DNA of 64,000 nt, from positions 62,001 through 126,000 of the forward strand of contig SCSG01000031.1 in the NCBI GenBank assembly GCA_004322135.1, read 5' to 3'. The DNA comes from Burkholderiaceae bacterium. Its GTDB lineage: Bacteria > Pseudomonadota > Gammaproteobacteria > Burkholderiales > Burkholderiaceae_B. This document shows positions 53,926 through 62,966 of the stretch, piece after piece. Within the stretch, counting starts at the first letter, position 1, and every line of letters begins with the position of its first letter. The position numbers and the translations under genes were made by a program. The notes under the pieces are model-generated. The model made no database searches. It was not told the DNA's origin and worked only from the letters and a program-made list of their open reading frames with translations.

Positions 53926-54753
53926 CTACGAGCCTGGTAAGACACCGGTCCGACAGAGACGAGCAGTCGCTTCGATTTCGATAAGCAAGCCGGGTATCGC
54001 AAGCTGCGTCACCCCGACAATGGTTTCTGCAGGGTGCTGCTTGTTACCCTGTATTTCTTCAACGGCTGCAGTGATGACTTCATACTCGGTTGGGTGGAGT
54101 GTATATATCGTGCGACGGACAACATCACTGAAGTCTGCGCCAACGGATTTCAATGCCGTTCCGAGATTGCGCATTGCCGCTTTGGTCTGCGCTGCCAGGT
54201 CGGAGCCGCCAATAACAGAAAAGTCCGTTCCAAGCGCTACCTGGCCAGCGACGAACACGGCGGGACCAGGCTCTGCAATAACGACATGATGGAAGCCAGG
54301 CGTCGGATGCAACCCTGGCGGGTTCACTCGGTTTAACGTAGCCGCCTGCTTGCCAGTTGACTCAGGAAGGCACACTGTCACCTCGATTTCAACCAACAAT
54401 CCAGGAAGGGCCAACCCGGTCACTCCGACTATCGATTGTGCAGGATGCACCTTATTATCTTGCACGTCCTCGATTGCTGCCGTTATCACTTCCTGCTCGA
54501 TCGGTTTGAGCGTGTAAATCGTACGACGTACGACGTCCTGCCAAGAGGCGCCAATGAAACGAAGGACTGTTTCCACACTTCGCATCGCGGTTCGCGTCTG
54601 CTCTGCAAGATCGTCTCCCCCGATGATTTCGAAATTAGAGGATAAAGCCACCTGTCCGGCAATATACGCCATGCGTCCCGAGTGTCCGACTGCAATATGG
54701 CTAAAACCACGAGCCGGAGGCGAACTTGAGGGATCCATCAGTTTGACTGGCAT
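53926..54753 (-). CDS. Tandem RidA-RidA fusion protein
   Basis: 275 residues containing two complete RidA domains in tandem (about 1-130 and 140-275). Both carry a start block (FSHIAVGHSGRMAYIAGQVAL; FHHVVIAEPGPAVFVAGQVAL), DVVRRTIYTL and PGLL(V/I)EIE. The catalytic Arg position is Gln in the first (HPAQSIVGV) and Glu in the second (HPAETIVGV). The second half is much closer to the single-domain RidA at 47193 than to the first half. RidA normally forms trimers, so the fusion may build a pseudo-hexamer. GAGG lies before the ATG. It probably shares a transcript with the monooxygenase upstream. Confidence 0.93.
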   Translation of the reverse strand: MPVKLMDPSSSPPARGFSHIAVGHSGRMAYIAGQVALSSNFEIIGGDDLAEQTRTAMRSVETVLRFIGASWQDVVRRTIYTLKPIEQEVITAAIEDVQDNKVHPAQSIVGVTGLALPGLLVEIEVTVCLPESTGKQAATLNRVNPPGLHPTPGFHHVVIAEPGPAVFVAGQVALGTDFSVIGGSDLAAQTKAAMRNLGTALKSVGADFSDVVRRTIYTLHPTEYEVITAAVEEIQGNKQHPAETIVGVTQLAIPGLLIEIEATARLCRTGVLPGS

Positions 54754-54883
54754 CTTGTCCTCAGATCAATTAAATAAAACAGCCAGCTCGCCATTTCGGA
54801 TTTTCAAACGAGCTTACGTTGTACAGTTTTGCCTATCCAAATAGCCAATTCACCGTAACACGGTCCTATTTTCAGGCCGAAAT

Positions 54884-56014
54884 CTATAGGTTGGTGGACG
54901 TAACGAATCTAGCCGCTGTGCTAATCATTTCGTTGATATCCACGCTCTTTAATACTTCAGTCAATACGTGTGACCTTATACCCATCAATTCGGCTGGCCA
55001 CACTGTGGCACTCGAACCGTATGCACGCGCCATTATCTGTGTCATTTCTATCATCGGCCGAATGCGTTTCTCCCATTTACTCAAACCATCGTCGATAGAC
55101 TCACTATTATTAAGCTGTATCGCCATTTCCAAAGCGCTTGTCATACTGCTAGCTGCGCCCTGACCTAAATTCGGTGTCATCGCATGTGCAGCGTCTCCCA
55201 GCAGAACTACCTTGCCCGCCACCCAGCGCTTTACATAGACATAATAAAAAGTTTTATTAACGTGTATATCGTTGCCCGGTATGCGTTCAAAAACGTGTCT
55301 TAAAAACGGGAATGACGAAGTCCACGACTCAATGGAAAAAGATTTGGCCAACGCCACTTCATCGTCTGTCACTGCAGACAGATAAACGTAGAGTAACGAG
55401 TCCGAAGATGTGGCTGTCCCAACTCGTCTCGTGCCATTCCAATATTCTGTCGCTATGCCGGGCGAGTCTTGCTCGTTTCTGGGTATCAATATTCTTATTG
55501 ATCCGTCAGCTACTGTTTCCATCCTGTGGTCGTTGCTGATCGAATCCCTTATTACGGAATTAATTCCATCAGCGCCGACGATCAAATCGCCACTGCGCTG
55601 CTGTCCGTCCACGAACGTGACAGTACCATTCGGATCGGCTCCCTTCGCTTCCATATTAGTATGTATTTGCACACCGAGTTTTAGCGCTGCGTCACTAAGC
55701 GTCGTGTGCAGCTGTACTCTTGGCAATACGCAGAATCTCAACTGGTCGGAAAAAGGAATCCTGTGGATGAGCTTATGATCATTATCCAATAGCTCCATCG
55801 ACGACAAAAACTGAACTCCGCGGGTCGCCCGTTTATATAAACCCAACTGCTCAAGAACTTTAAGCCCATTTTCCCAAGTATGAAGACCTGTTCCCGTTTC
55901 TCTAAGCGCCGCCGATTTCTCAAATACTGACACTTCCCACCCATAACGCCGTAGCGCGACTGCTAGCGTAAGCCCCGCTAGTCCGGCGCCAACGATTAGC
56001 GCTTGCTTATTCAC
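54884..56014 (-). CDS. FAD-dependent monooxygenase (salicylate hydroxylase-like)
   Basis: 376 residues, class A flavin monooxygenase. LIVGAGLAGLTLAVALRRYGWEVSVFEK near the N-terminus binds FAD, LIVGADGINSVIRDSI is the DG motif and VVLLGDAAHAMTPNLGQGAASSMTSALEMA the GD motif. It probably hydroxylates an aromatic or similar ring using NAD(P)H. The start is GTG 56014 with AGGAGGT nine bases upstream. Base composition and codon use are visibly more A+T-rich than in the ABC operon upstream. It lies between binding protein 3 and the RidA fusion on one strand. Confidence 0.92.
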   Translation of the reverse strand: MNKQALIVGAGLAGLTLAVALRRYGWEVSVFEKSAALRETGTGLHTWENGLKVLEQLGLYKRATRGVQFLSSMELLDNDHKLIHRIPFSDQLRFCVLPRVQLHTTLSDAALKLGVQIHTNMEAKGADPNGTVTFVDGQQRSGDLIVGADGINSVIRDSISNDHRMETVADGSIRILIPRNEQDSPGIATEYWNGTRRVGTATSSDSLLYVYLSAVTDDEVALAKSFSIESWTSSFPFLRHVFERIPGNDIHVNKTFYYVYVKRWVAGKVVLLGDAAHAMTPNLGQGAASSMTSALEMAIQLNNSESIDDGLSKWEKRIRPMIEMTQIMARAYGSSATVWPAELMGIRSHVLTEVLKSVDINEMISTAARFVTSTNL

Positions 56015-56142
56015 GATTCTTTACCTCCTAAGCCTTGCTCGCGATTCATGATCCAAGCAAAGAAAACCCATGGGCCCTGCACCTTCATTGCCATAGGCAA
56101 TTCTTCACGTCTGGAGTTGGCTCTAGCGCTATAGAACCAAAC

Positions 56143-57324
56143 TCATTTGACGTTCCACAGTTTCATAAAACCGTCTTTATATTCAGTACCGAAAAGGGCT
56201 GCCGAAATGGAAGATGCTGAGGATGTATCCACGCCTTGCAGATCGCGTTTTTCTACATATCTTATTGGCGCGATTGGGTTCGCTGGTTTCATCTTCAGCA
56301 TGCCGCGCATGGCTTGATCGACAACGGCCCAACCTTCCCAATCGAGATCCTCAGTAACGTTAGCTTTATAAGCACCACCGTTCTTGATTAAAGATTGCGA
56401 AGCAGGCACGCCGCTGAATGATGCGATACTTACCTTGTGAGCAGCCGTGGTCTGCTGAACACCGGCAGCGGCAAAAATTCCCATATCGCTATAGATCGGA
56501 AGCAGATAATTGACCTCGGGATGGCTGCGCACGATTGTAGTGGTAAGGCCGGTAATTGCTGTAGTCCATTCACTCAAAGGGGTGTCAGTGACACGGACTA
56601 TTGAGCAAGTGGTACACCTGCTCATGGCTGTCTTCATGCCATCGACCAACACCGATGACGCCGTCACTTCAGACGTGTTCATTATGACCACATTTGCGTG
56701 GCCGTCTGTGTTGACGATAGCGGACGCGGCCATCAGTCCACCTGCCAGACGGGTGTCGGGCGATACGTTTCCGAAAGTGTTCGGATCAGACCCTTGCCCG
56801 GCGACGCCAGCAATTGGAGGTGAGTTTGTAACCTCTACCGTCGGTATGCCTTTCTCTTTCGCCTCTTTAATTTGACCTGCGATAATTTCGACCACGTTAC
56901 CAATATTTACGATGGCGTCAGCTTTGTTGAGAATCGCTTCCTTGAATCCTTGTTGCATTCGCACAGGCGAACTCTTGGAATCAAAAACGACAGTCTTGAG
57001 CCCCACCAGGGATGCTGCCTCCTTAATCGCATCAGCCACGTCGTTGATCGCCCCTATGCGCGCATCGACTAACACGAGCATGATCGTCTTGCCTTTTAAT
57101 TTTGAGGCATCCAGTGGTGGCCCTGGTGGACTGAACTTGGGCTTGACCGAATATTTGGCAAGCAGTTGACGCATTTGTTGCACAACGTCTGACGTCGAAG
57201 CGATTTGAGAACCGTTTGCGGGCGTGGAGGCGGCACTCGCGCCGCTAGCAGCAAATATGCCCGCCAACAAAAAAGACATGCCGGCGGCTATTCTAATAGC
57301 GGCCTTCCATTTTTTAAAAGGCAT
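56143..57324 (-). CDS. Periplasmic substrate-binding protein, copy 3 (no adjacent transporter)
   Basis: 393 residues with signal peptide (KAAIRIAAGMSFLLAGIFAA, cleavage after ASA). It aligns throughout with the binding protein at 49302: KFSPPGPPLDASKLKGKTI, DSKSSPVRMQQGF, GIPTVEVTNSPP, GQGSDPNTFGNVSPD, NYLLPIYSDMGIFAAAG, and DLQGVDTSSASSISAALFG. No permease or ATPase accompanies it, so it may feed the copy 2 transporter with a different ligand. GGGGGAG is six bases before ATG 57324. It is divergent from AraC2. Confidence 0.92.
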   Translation of the reverse strand: MPFKKWKAAIRIAAGMSFLLAGIFAASGASAASTPANGSQIASTSDVVQQMRQLLAKYSVKPKFSPPGPPLDASKLKGKTIMLVLVDARIGAINDVADAIKEAASLVGLKTVVFDSKSSPVRMQQGFKEAILNKADAIVNIGNVVEIIAGQIKEAKEKGIPTVEVTNSPPIAGVAGQGSDPNTFGNVSPDTRLAGGLMAASAIVNTDGHANVVIMNTSEVTASSVLVDGMKTAMSRCTTCSIVRVTDTPLSEWTTAITGLTTTIVRSHPEVNYLLPIYSDMGIFAAAGVQQTTAAHKVSIASFSGVPASQSLIKNGGAYKANVTEDLDWEGWAVVDQAMRGMLKMKPANPIAPIRYVEKRDLQGVDTSSASSISAALFGTEYKDGFMKLWNVK

Positions 57325-57607
57325 TGCGACTCCCCCTGGATCAACGCTGGTGACAAGCTCACACTGAGCTCGCATTTACAATCGAAAAGCGAGTAACCCA
57401 GCTTACACGAGCCAAACTGTTGTGGACGTCGTGCCATGAAATGTCTGCATGTGGCTAACGATGTTTGCATTTCTTTGACAAATAAGGCTCCGCCATCTTG
57501 CCTTATAGGTGGAACCCCTCGGTTTGCAGGGCGGTTACGTGTGTTAGGATGAAAGGCGCCTCGCCAACTTAGCGCGACATAATGGACTCGATTCTGACGT
57601 AATCAAG

Positions 57608-58612
57608 ATGTACAAAAATGTCAAACGCTTACGTCGCGCAAAGAGCTATCAGCACAGCTTCATCTCGAGCGATGTAGACGAAACCAAGAAATATATAGGT
57701 CAAGCACTGAAGCCGCACGTGCTGACGCTACTTGACCCTCGACAATCCCTGGATGTCACCGTCGGCAGAACCGAGTTCGGTCGTATGACATTCATGTATA
57801 TCTACCATGGTGCGGACGTTCGCGTTTACCCAGGTAAAGTTGAAACTCTTTTCTTGTTCCAGGTGCCGATCCATGCGGCGAACCAGAAAGTACGTGTAGG
57901 CGAGTCGGTTTTCAGCATCTCGCCCGGCATCGCACATATGGCATCACCCACTCTCGAACTGGAGCTAAAGATGTCCAGATACTGCGAAAGTGTAGTGCTG
58001 GCAATCGAGCGAAGCTGGGTTGAAAAATTCCTAGAGCAACTCCTGCAGCGGCGCCTGGATAAACCGTTGGAATTTTCGCCCAAAGTTGACCTCAGCTTAT
58101 ATGGCAATCTGGAGCCTGTTCAGCTGATGTCGCATATGACGAGACAACTTAATCAGCCATCTTCCAGTCTGAGAAATTCCATGATTCAGACCCATGCCGA
58201 ATCGCTGCTGATAAATACTATACTGGTCAACCTCAATCATAACTACCATGCAGAGTTGCTTAGCGAATCGGCGGCGCCCAGACCGCACTATATTAAAAAA
58301 GCGCAGGCTTACATACTAAGTAATGCAAAAGCTGTTCTGACGGTAGAGGAGATTGCAAAAGAAGCCTGCGTCAGCGAACGGTCGATATACGCAGGCTTCA
58401 AAATCTATTTGCACTGCACACCAATGGCGTATGCCAGGAATATAAAATTGAAAAAAATAAGAGAGGAGCTAAAGCATAGCAGCGGCACGTCCACCTCGGT
58501 TGCTGAAATCGTTTCGAAGTACGGCATCTCAGGTCTTGGAAACTTTTCCGCCAATTATCGCAAACGATTTGGCGAGCTCCCACGAGATACGTTGCGACAC
58601 GGGAACCGTTAG
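57608..58612 (+). CDS. AraC-family regulator (AraC2), paralogue of AraC1
   Basis: 334 residues, the same domain layout as AraC1: sensor start KSYQHSFISSDVDETKKYIGQALKPH and C-terminal DNA-binding domain (YILSNAKAVLTVEEIAKEACVSERSIYAGFKIYLHCTPMAYARNIKLKKI; EIVSKYGISGLGNFSANYRKRFGELPRDTLR). DNA of the two genes is nearly identical over short blocks such as CAGCGGCGCCTGGA. It is divergent from binding protein 3 across about 280 bases with no evident gene, so it most likely controls the binding protein-monooxygenase-RidA fusion operon. Confidence 0.93.
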   Translation: MYKNVKRLRRAKSYQHSFISSDVDETKKYIGQALKPHVLTLLDPRQSLDVTVGRTEFGRMTFMYIYHGADVRVYPGKVETLFLFQVPIHAANQKVRVGESVFSISPGIAHMASPTLELELKMSRYCESVVLAIERSWVEKFLEQLLQRRLDKPLEFSPKVDLSLYGNLEPVQLMSHMTRQLNQPSSSLRNSMIQTHAESLLINTILVNLNHNYHAELLSESAAPRPHYIKKAQAYILSNAKAVLTVEEIAKEACVSERSIYAGFKIYLHCTPMAYARNIKLKKIREELKHSSGTSTSVAEIVSKYGISGLGNFSANYRKRFGELPRDTLRHGNR

Positions 58613-58767
58613 TCACGATTTGCGTCAAATCGACCAAGCTTACAACTCTATATTGCACCGCCTTAAGAAGAAGTGCGCGACGGGATGCCTATTTTGAATG
58701 CGACGCTTTTTCGCTTGGCGAGAAACGGAAAGCGGCATGAGATGAGTTCCGCCTCTCGAACGAAAAT

Positions 58768-59607
58768 TCAGCGTTTTCCACGAAGATAACTTGGACTCTT
58801 CCTCCACAATTCCTCGCGTGCGTAGGCCTCAGTGCGGTACTCATATTCGGCAAGTTCGATGACGGCCAGCGAAAGCTCTTCGGGAGAGTCATTGAAACCA
58901 CAATGACCCGATGGGATCTCGGCGTATGTAAAATCCGTGCCCATTTTTCCGATCCGACCAGATAGTCGGGGATCCCAGGACTTACGGTAATCCCAGTCAA
59001 AACACATATCCTTTACGCCATTAATAAAACTCTTCGAGATCTTCTGTACACGCGAATCGTTATAGAAACGGTCAAGATCAGGCTTGTCTGTAAAGGAGTG
59101 CAATGGCTGTTCTTGCCACCTTTCCAGGTCAGCCGTCTGCTGCTCGGCCGTCATGCCGTTCATCCATCTGGCGCGGATCACCTCGCGAGGGGGCAATGGA
59201 TACCTGTTGTTCTTCAATTGGGGCAGTACTTTTGAATATTCTGGCGGACAGGCATCCAGAATCGACTGTCCGTTCTCGTTAATAAAAGCCATATACCAGA
59301 CAACATGTGAAATTTTCTCTGGTACAGCTTGTGCTGTTAGTTGGCATATCAGGCCACCCGTACTATTTCCGACCAACACCACTCGATCCAATTTCTTTTG
59401 TTCTATGAAATCAACTATGGCCTGCGGGTAGTCAATGAGACGCGCATCTTCAATCTCGTTGAAGCGTTCGCCGTGGCCCGGGCAGTCTACCGCATAGGCG
59501 TCTCTTCCCCAGGCATGCATGACATCAAGAACCTTGTCCCAGCACCATGCTCCACGCCACGCCGGGTGAATGAAAATATAGGGTACATTTTCCTTAATAT
59601 GTGCCAT
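58768..59607 (-). CDS. Alpha/beta hydrolase (plant methylesterase-like branch)
   Basis: 279 residues. YIFIHPAWRGAWCWDKVLDVMHAWGRDAYAVDCPGHGE gives the oxyanion loop and GNSTGG the nucleophile serine near residue 83; SGHCGFNDSPEELS ends with the catalytic histidine. The opening HPAWRGAWCWDKV resembles salicylate/hydroxynitrile esterases, so an ester or activated lactone substrate is possible. GGAGGAAAC lies before the ATG. It is convergent with AraC2 and has its own promoter, but may serve the same pathway. Confidence 0.88.
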   Translation of the reverse strand: MAHIKENVPYIFIHPAWRGAWCWDKVLDVMHAWGRDAYAVDCPGHGERFNEIEDARLIDYPQAIVDFIEQKKLDRVVLVGNSTGGLICQLTAQAVPEKISHVVWYMAFINENGQSILDACPPEYSKVLPQLKNNRYPLPPREVIRARWMNGMTAEQQTADLERWQEQPLHSFTDKPDLDRFYNDSRVQKISKSFINGVKDMCFDWDYRKSWDPRLSGRIGKMGTDFTYAEIPSGHCGFNDSPEELSLAVIELAEYEYRTEAYAREELWRKSPSYLRGKR

Positions 59608-60036
59608 GATCGTTTCCTCCTATTCAAGGCAAAACCAGCAAATACAGTCTTGCGTTCCCTTGATACATTTGGGTATCGACCGACCTGACTCAAGGTACGT
59701 CCATGAGTACACCACCGTATCGCGTAGATGCAAGATTCGGCTTGATTCTTCAATTTCCGTATGACATGCCTAGCCATCAACGCCCTCGCACTTAGTCGGC
59801 ACGTGGCACACAAGAAAGGGGCGCTTCAAGGAACACGAAGCAGGACGAGGAACCGCCTATCATCCCGACCATTCCTTCAGACCAGTTAACTCTTGGCAAA
59901 ACTATTTGTCAACATCCGCCACTGTGCCAAAATATGATGGTAAGTTGCGACGCGCCAACGCTTCATCTGTACACCCGCAAGCGGCTTGTCCCGGGCCGAA
60001 GCGCCAGCGTACGCTTCGACCAGCCAAAGGAGAAAC
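59608..60036. other. Intergenic region
   Basis: 430 bases between the divergent hydrolase and MgtC genes. No reading frame with recognisable features, no repeat and no RNA gene seen. Confidence 0.45.
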
Positions 60037-60732
60037 ATGCTCAGTAATACAGAACTCATCGTTCGGCTGCTGCTGGGTGCGGTTCTTGGCAGCATGATCG
60101 GTTTCGAACGCGAGCGGTTGTCATGGGCGGCGGGGCTGCGAACCCACATGCTGGTATGCGTGGGGTCCACGCTGGTGATGATCATCTCCGCCTTCGGCTT
60201 CAACGATATTCTCAGCCACAGCAATGTGGTGCTCGACCCGTCACGCATGGCGGCACAGGTGGTGTCGGGAATAGGTTTTCTGGGCGCGGGCGCCATCCTG
60301 TTGCGCGGCCAGGTCATACGCGGGCTTACCACCGCCGCCAGCCTCTGGTCAGTTGCCGCCATCGGCCTAGCCGTCGGTGGAGGAATGTACGTGGCATCCA
60401 TTGCCTCCACCATCATCATCCTGATCATTCTGGCGGGCATCAAGCCGCTGGAGCAACGCTATATCGTCGCGAAGCAAGAGCGCCGAATGCATCTGATGGT
60501 GGACCACGGATCGCTGAATCTGCACGTGCTGTCCGGATCGCTGGGCGCCGACAGCAGCAGAATCAAACAATTCGTCGTGCAGCAGGTCGAAGGTTCAGAA
60601 GCTCTGGACGAAGTCCAGATTACGCTGACGCGGGTGTCGCCGGCCGAGTACACTGCCATTCGCGAAAGGCTGAAGACGGCTCCGGGTGTACATGAAGTCC
60701 ACGAGGACGTGAGCGACTCCAGTTTCCTGTAA
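60037..60732 (+). CDS. MgtC/SapB-family membrane protein
   Basis: 231 residues. Four to five hydrophobic segments fill the first 135 residues, with the family motifs GSMIGFERER, GLRTHMLVCVGSTLVM, VSGIGFLGAGAILLRG and VRGLTTAASLWSVAAIGLAVG-like text (here IRGLTTAASLWS), followed by a cytoplasmic ACT-like tail. MgtC proteins modulate Mg2+ homeostasis and ATP synthase in pathogens; environmental homologues are less clear. AAAGGAGAAAC before ATG 60037 decides the start. Confidence 0.92.
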   Translation: MLSNTELIVRLLLGAVLGSMIGFERERLSWAAGLRTHMLVCVGSTLVMIISAFGFNDILSHSNVVLDPSRMAAQVVSGIGFLGAGAILLRGQVIRGLTTAASLWSVAAIGLAVGGGMYVASIASTIIILIILAGIKPLEQRYIVAKQERRMHLMVDHGSLNLHVLSGSLGADSSRIKQFVVQQVEGSEALDEVQITLTRVSPAEYTAIRERLKTAPGVHEVHEDVSDSSFL

Positions 60733-60816
60733 TGGCGGATCACTCTGGTTCGGCCATGCCGCAGGCACAATTACGGTGTGCATACTGATAAAATCTAAGC
60801 GTCAACGATCCAAATC

Positions 60817-61551
60817 ATGACCAAAACCGCCATCGCCATTCGCCACGTTCACTTCGAGGACCTGGGCACGCTGGAACCATTACTGCACAAACGCGGCTAC
60901 GTCGTGCGCTACGTCGACGCCACCGTGGATGACCTCACTGCCATCGACGCGTCGGCGTCAGACTTGATGATTGCGCTGGGCGGCCCAATCGGCGCCTTCG
61001 ACGAAGGCATTTACCCCTTCCTGGCCCACGAACTGGCGCTGATACAACAGCGCGTCGCCAACCGTGCTCCGATCCTGGGAATATGCCTGGGCGCGCAGTT
61101 GATCGCGCGCAGCCAGGGTGCCAAGGTCTACCCGCTGGGCGTCAAGGAAATCGGCTTCAGCCCGCTGCAACTCACGGCCGAGGGCCGCCAGTCGCCCTTG
61201 GCGATACTGGGCGATACGCCGGTACTCCACTGGCACGGCGACCAGTTCGACATCCCACCCGACGCCTTGCGGCTGGCAGGCACGGAAGTCGGCGTCAACC
61301 AGGCTTTCTCTTTGGGTGACACGGTGCTGGGTCTGCAGTTTCATCTGGAAGTCGACGTGCGCCACATAGAACGCTGGCTGGTGGGCCATGCAAACGAGCT
61401 CGGCCAAGCCGGCGTTGACCCTCGCACGCTGCGCACGCAAGCGCAGCAAATGCGGGAACGCCTGGACGCCGCATCCGGCGCCATCTTCACGGCCTGGCTT
61501 GATGGCATTGAGCGGCGTGCGGAAGAATCAGCCCAAAGGGCTCCGTCATAG
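60817..61551 (+). CDS. Class I glutamine amidotransferase-like protein
   Basis: 244 residues. The nucleophile elbow GICLGAQLIARSQGAKVYPLGVKEIGF holds the Cys near residue 90, HWHGDQFDIPPDALRLAGT follows, and LGLQFHLEVD supplies the His-x-Glu of the triad. It resembles YfeJ/GuaA-like stand-alone amidotransferases that hydrolyse gamma-glutamyl or glutamine-like amides. It is downstream of MgtC by 84 bases. The physiological acceptor is unknown. Confidence 0.9.
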   Translation: MTKTAIAIRHVHFEDLGTLEPLLHKRGYVVRYVDATVDDLTAIDASASDLMIALGGPIGAFDEGIYPFLAHELALIQQRVANRAPILGICLGAQLIARSQGAKVYPLGVKEIGFSPLQLTAEGRQSPLAILGDTPVLHWHGDQFDIPPDALRLAGTEVGVNQAFSLGDTVLGLQFHLEVDVRHIERWLVGHANELGQAGVDPRTLRTQAQQMRERLDAASGAIFTAWLDGIERRAEESAQRAPS

Positions 61552-61600
61552 CACGGAGACGATACGCTGCTCGGAAATTGATCGCGAAGGCGCATGCCCT

Positions 61601-62878
61601 TTACGCCCGCGAATGTAGTCGCGCAGCCGGATGCGAACCGAAAAAGCGAACGTACAAAACCAGGTAGACAAGTTGCAACACCGCGCCGAGTAAAAATGGC
61701 AACTCCAGGTAACCCGCGTGAAACAACACCCCACCGATAACCGGACCAATGGCGCGCGGCAACTGCAGGGAAATATTCTGCACACTTGAGGCCAGCCCAC
61801 GCCGCTCGGCGCGGGTAAGCCCGGCCGCAAGTGCCTGGCGCACACCGCCCGTGCCGCGGTTGACGGCACCCCGCGCGATATAAAGCAGCATAGCCAGCCA
61901 AAACCACGGCACCAACGGCAGCGCAAACAAAAACAGCACGCCCAGGCCACGCATCCATATCACCGTGGTCATGATGCCGTGACGGCGGGCAAGCTCACCC
62001 GCCACGATGGCACCAATGGCGCTGATCAGGAACGCCACGGCAAGGCCGGGGCCAATCTCGAGCAGCCCGCGGTGAAACCTGATCGCGAACCAGTACGCAA
62101 TCAGCGGGCCCACCAGCCCAATCGCGAAACCATTGATCGCGTTGGCCAGCACCAGCTTGGCAAGCAGCCGGTTCTCCGCCTTATGCACGCGCAATGTCGC
62201 CTCGTCACGATCGGCATGCACCACAACGTCGGGCTCGCGCGTGAGCCACAACAACACGAAGCTCGCGAGTGCGCCCACCAGCGGCAACAGGAACAACAGC
62301 CGATAATCGTCGGCACCCATGGTGCGACCAATCCACAGCGGCGGCAACGCGGCAAGAAGCGCGCCAACTCCCATGCCGATCAGGCCGACCGCGCTATTGG
62401 CACTAAACACGCTGCCACGCCGCGACACGGGTAACTCTATGGCCATCCACGCCTGCTCGATCGGCGAAAATGGCCCGGCAGACCCGTTACCCCCGCGTCC
62501 GAACCCGCCGATTACTGCCGCAGCAACCAGCAACCACGGTGTCGTAGTCACCAACGCGACAATCGCCACGAACACCTGCACCAAGTCATACCCCAACAAG
62601 AACGTACGCCGGTGGCCATGGTCGCTTAAGGGGCCAACAATTGCCGTAAGAAGGGTCGAGAACAGCAGGGCACTCATCAGCACGGCGCCAATCGACGCGG
62701 CGGACCACCCCAAAGCGTTGAGATATAGCGTGAATGCCGCCACCATCGCCCCCTGCCCGAGGCTGCGCGTCGCACGCGCACCGATCAACAGGCACACGTT
62801 ACGGGGCAGACGAATTCTTGCAGCGAAATTGTTCACGTTCCGACGATGACTTGCTTGGACAGTCAGAGCATATACCAC
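61601..62878 (-). CDS. MFS transporter
   Basis: 425 residues and about twelve hydrophobic segments. Helix 1 begins near residue 28 (VCLLIGARATRSLGQGAMVAAFTLYLNALGWSAASIG), GPLSDHGHRRTFLLGYDLVQV is the loop 2-3 motif and GAVNRGTGGVRQALAAGLTRAERRGLASSVQNISLQLPRAIGPVIGG marks the second half. The exact start may be a little downstream. The substrate is unknown. It lies 88 bases below the ligase gene on the same strand. Confidence 0.85.
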   Translation of the reverse strand: MVYALTVQASHRRNVNNFAARIRLPRNVCLLIGARATRSLGQGAMVAAFTLYLNALGWSAASIGAVLMSALLFSTLLTAIVGPLSDHGHRRTFLLGYDLVQVFVAIVALVTTTPWLLVAAAVIGGFGRGGNGSAGPFSPIEQAWMAIELPVSRRGSVFSANSAVGLIGMGVGALLAALPPLWIGRTMGADDYRLLFLLPLVGALASFVLLWLTREPDVVVHADRDEATLRVHKAENRLLAKLVLANAINGFAIGLVGPLIAYWFAIRFHRGLLEIGPGLAVAFLISAIGAIVAGELARRHGIMTTVIWMRGLGVLFLFALPLVPWFWLAMLLYIARGAVNRGTGGVRQALAAGLTRAERRGLASSVQNISLQLPRAIGPVIGGVLFHAGYLELPFLLGAVLQLVYLVLYVRFFGSHPAARLHSRA

Positions 62879-62966
62879 TGGCGGACATCACCCACCCGAA
62901 CCGGCACTCGGTTGCCATAGTCCTGGCTGAAGGTGGCAGCCGTAAGCGGGTACTGATCCAGCTCCA

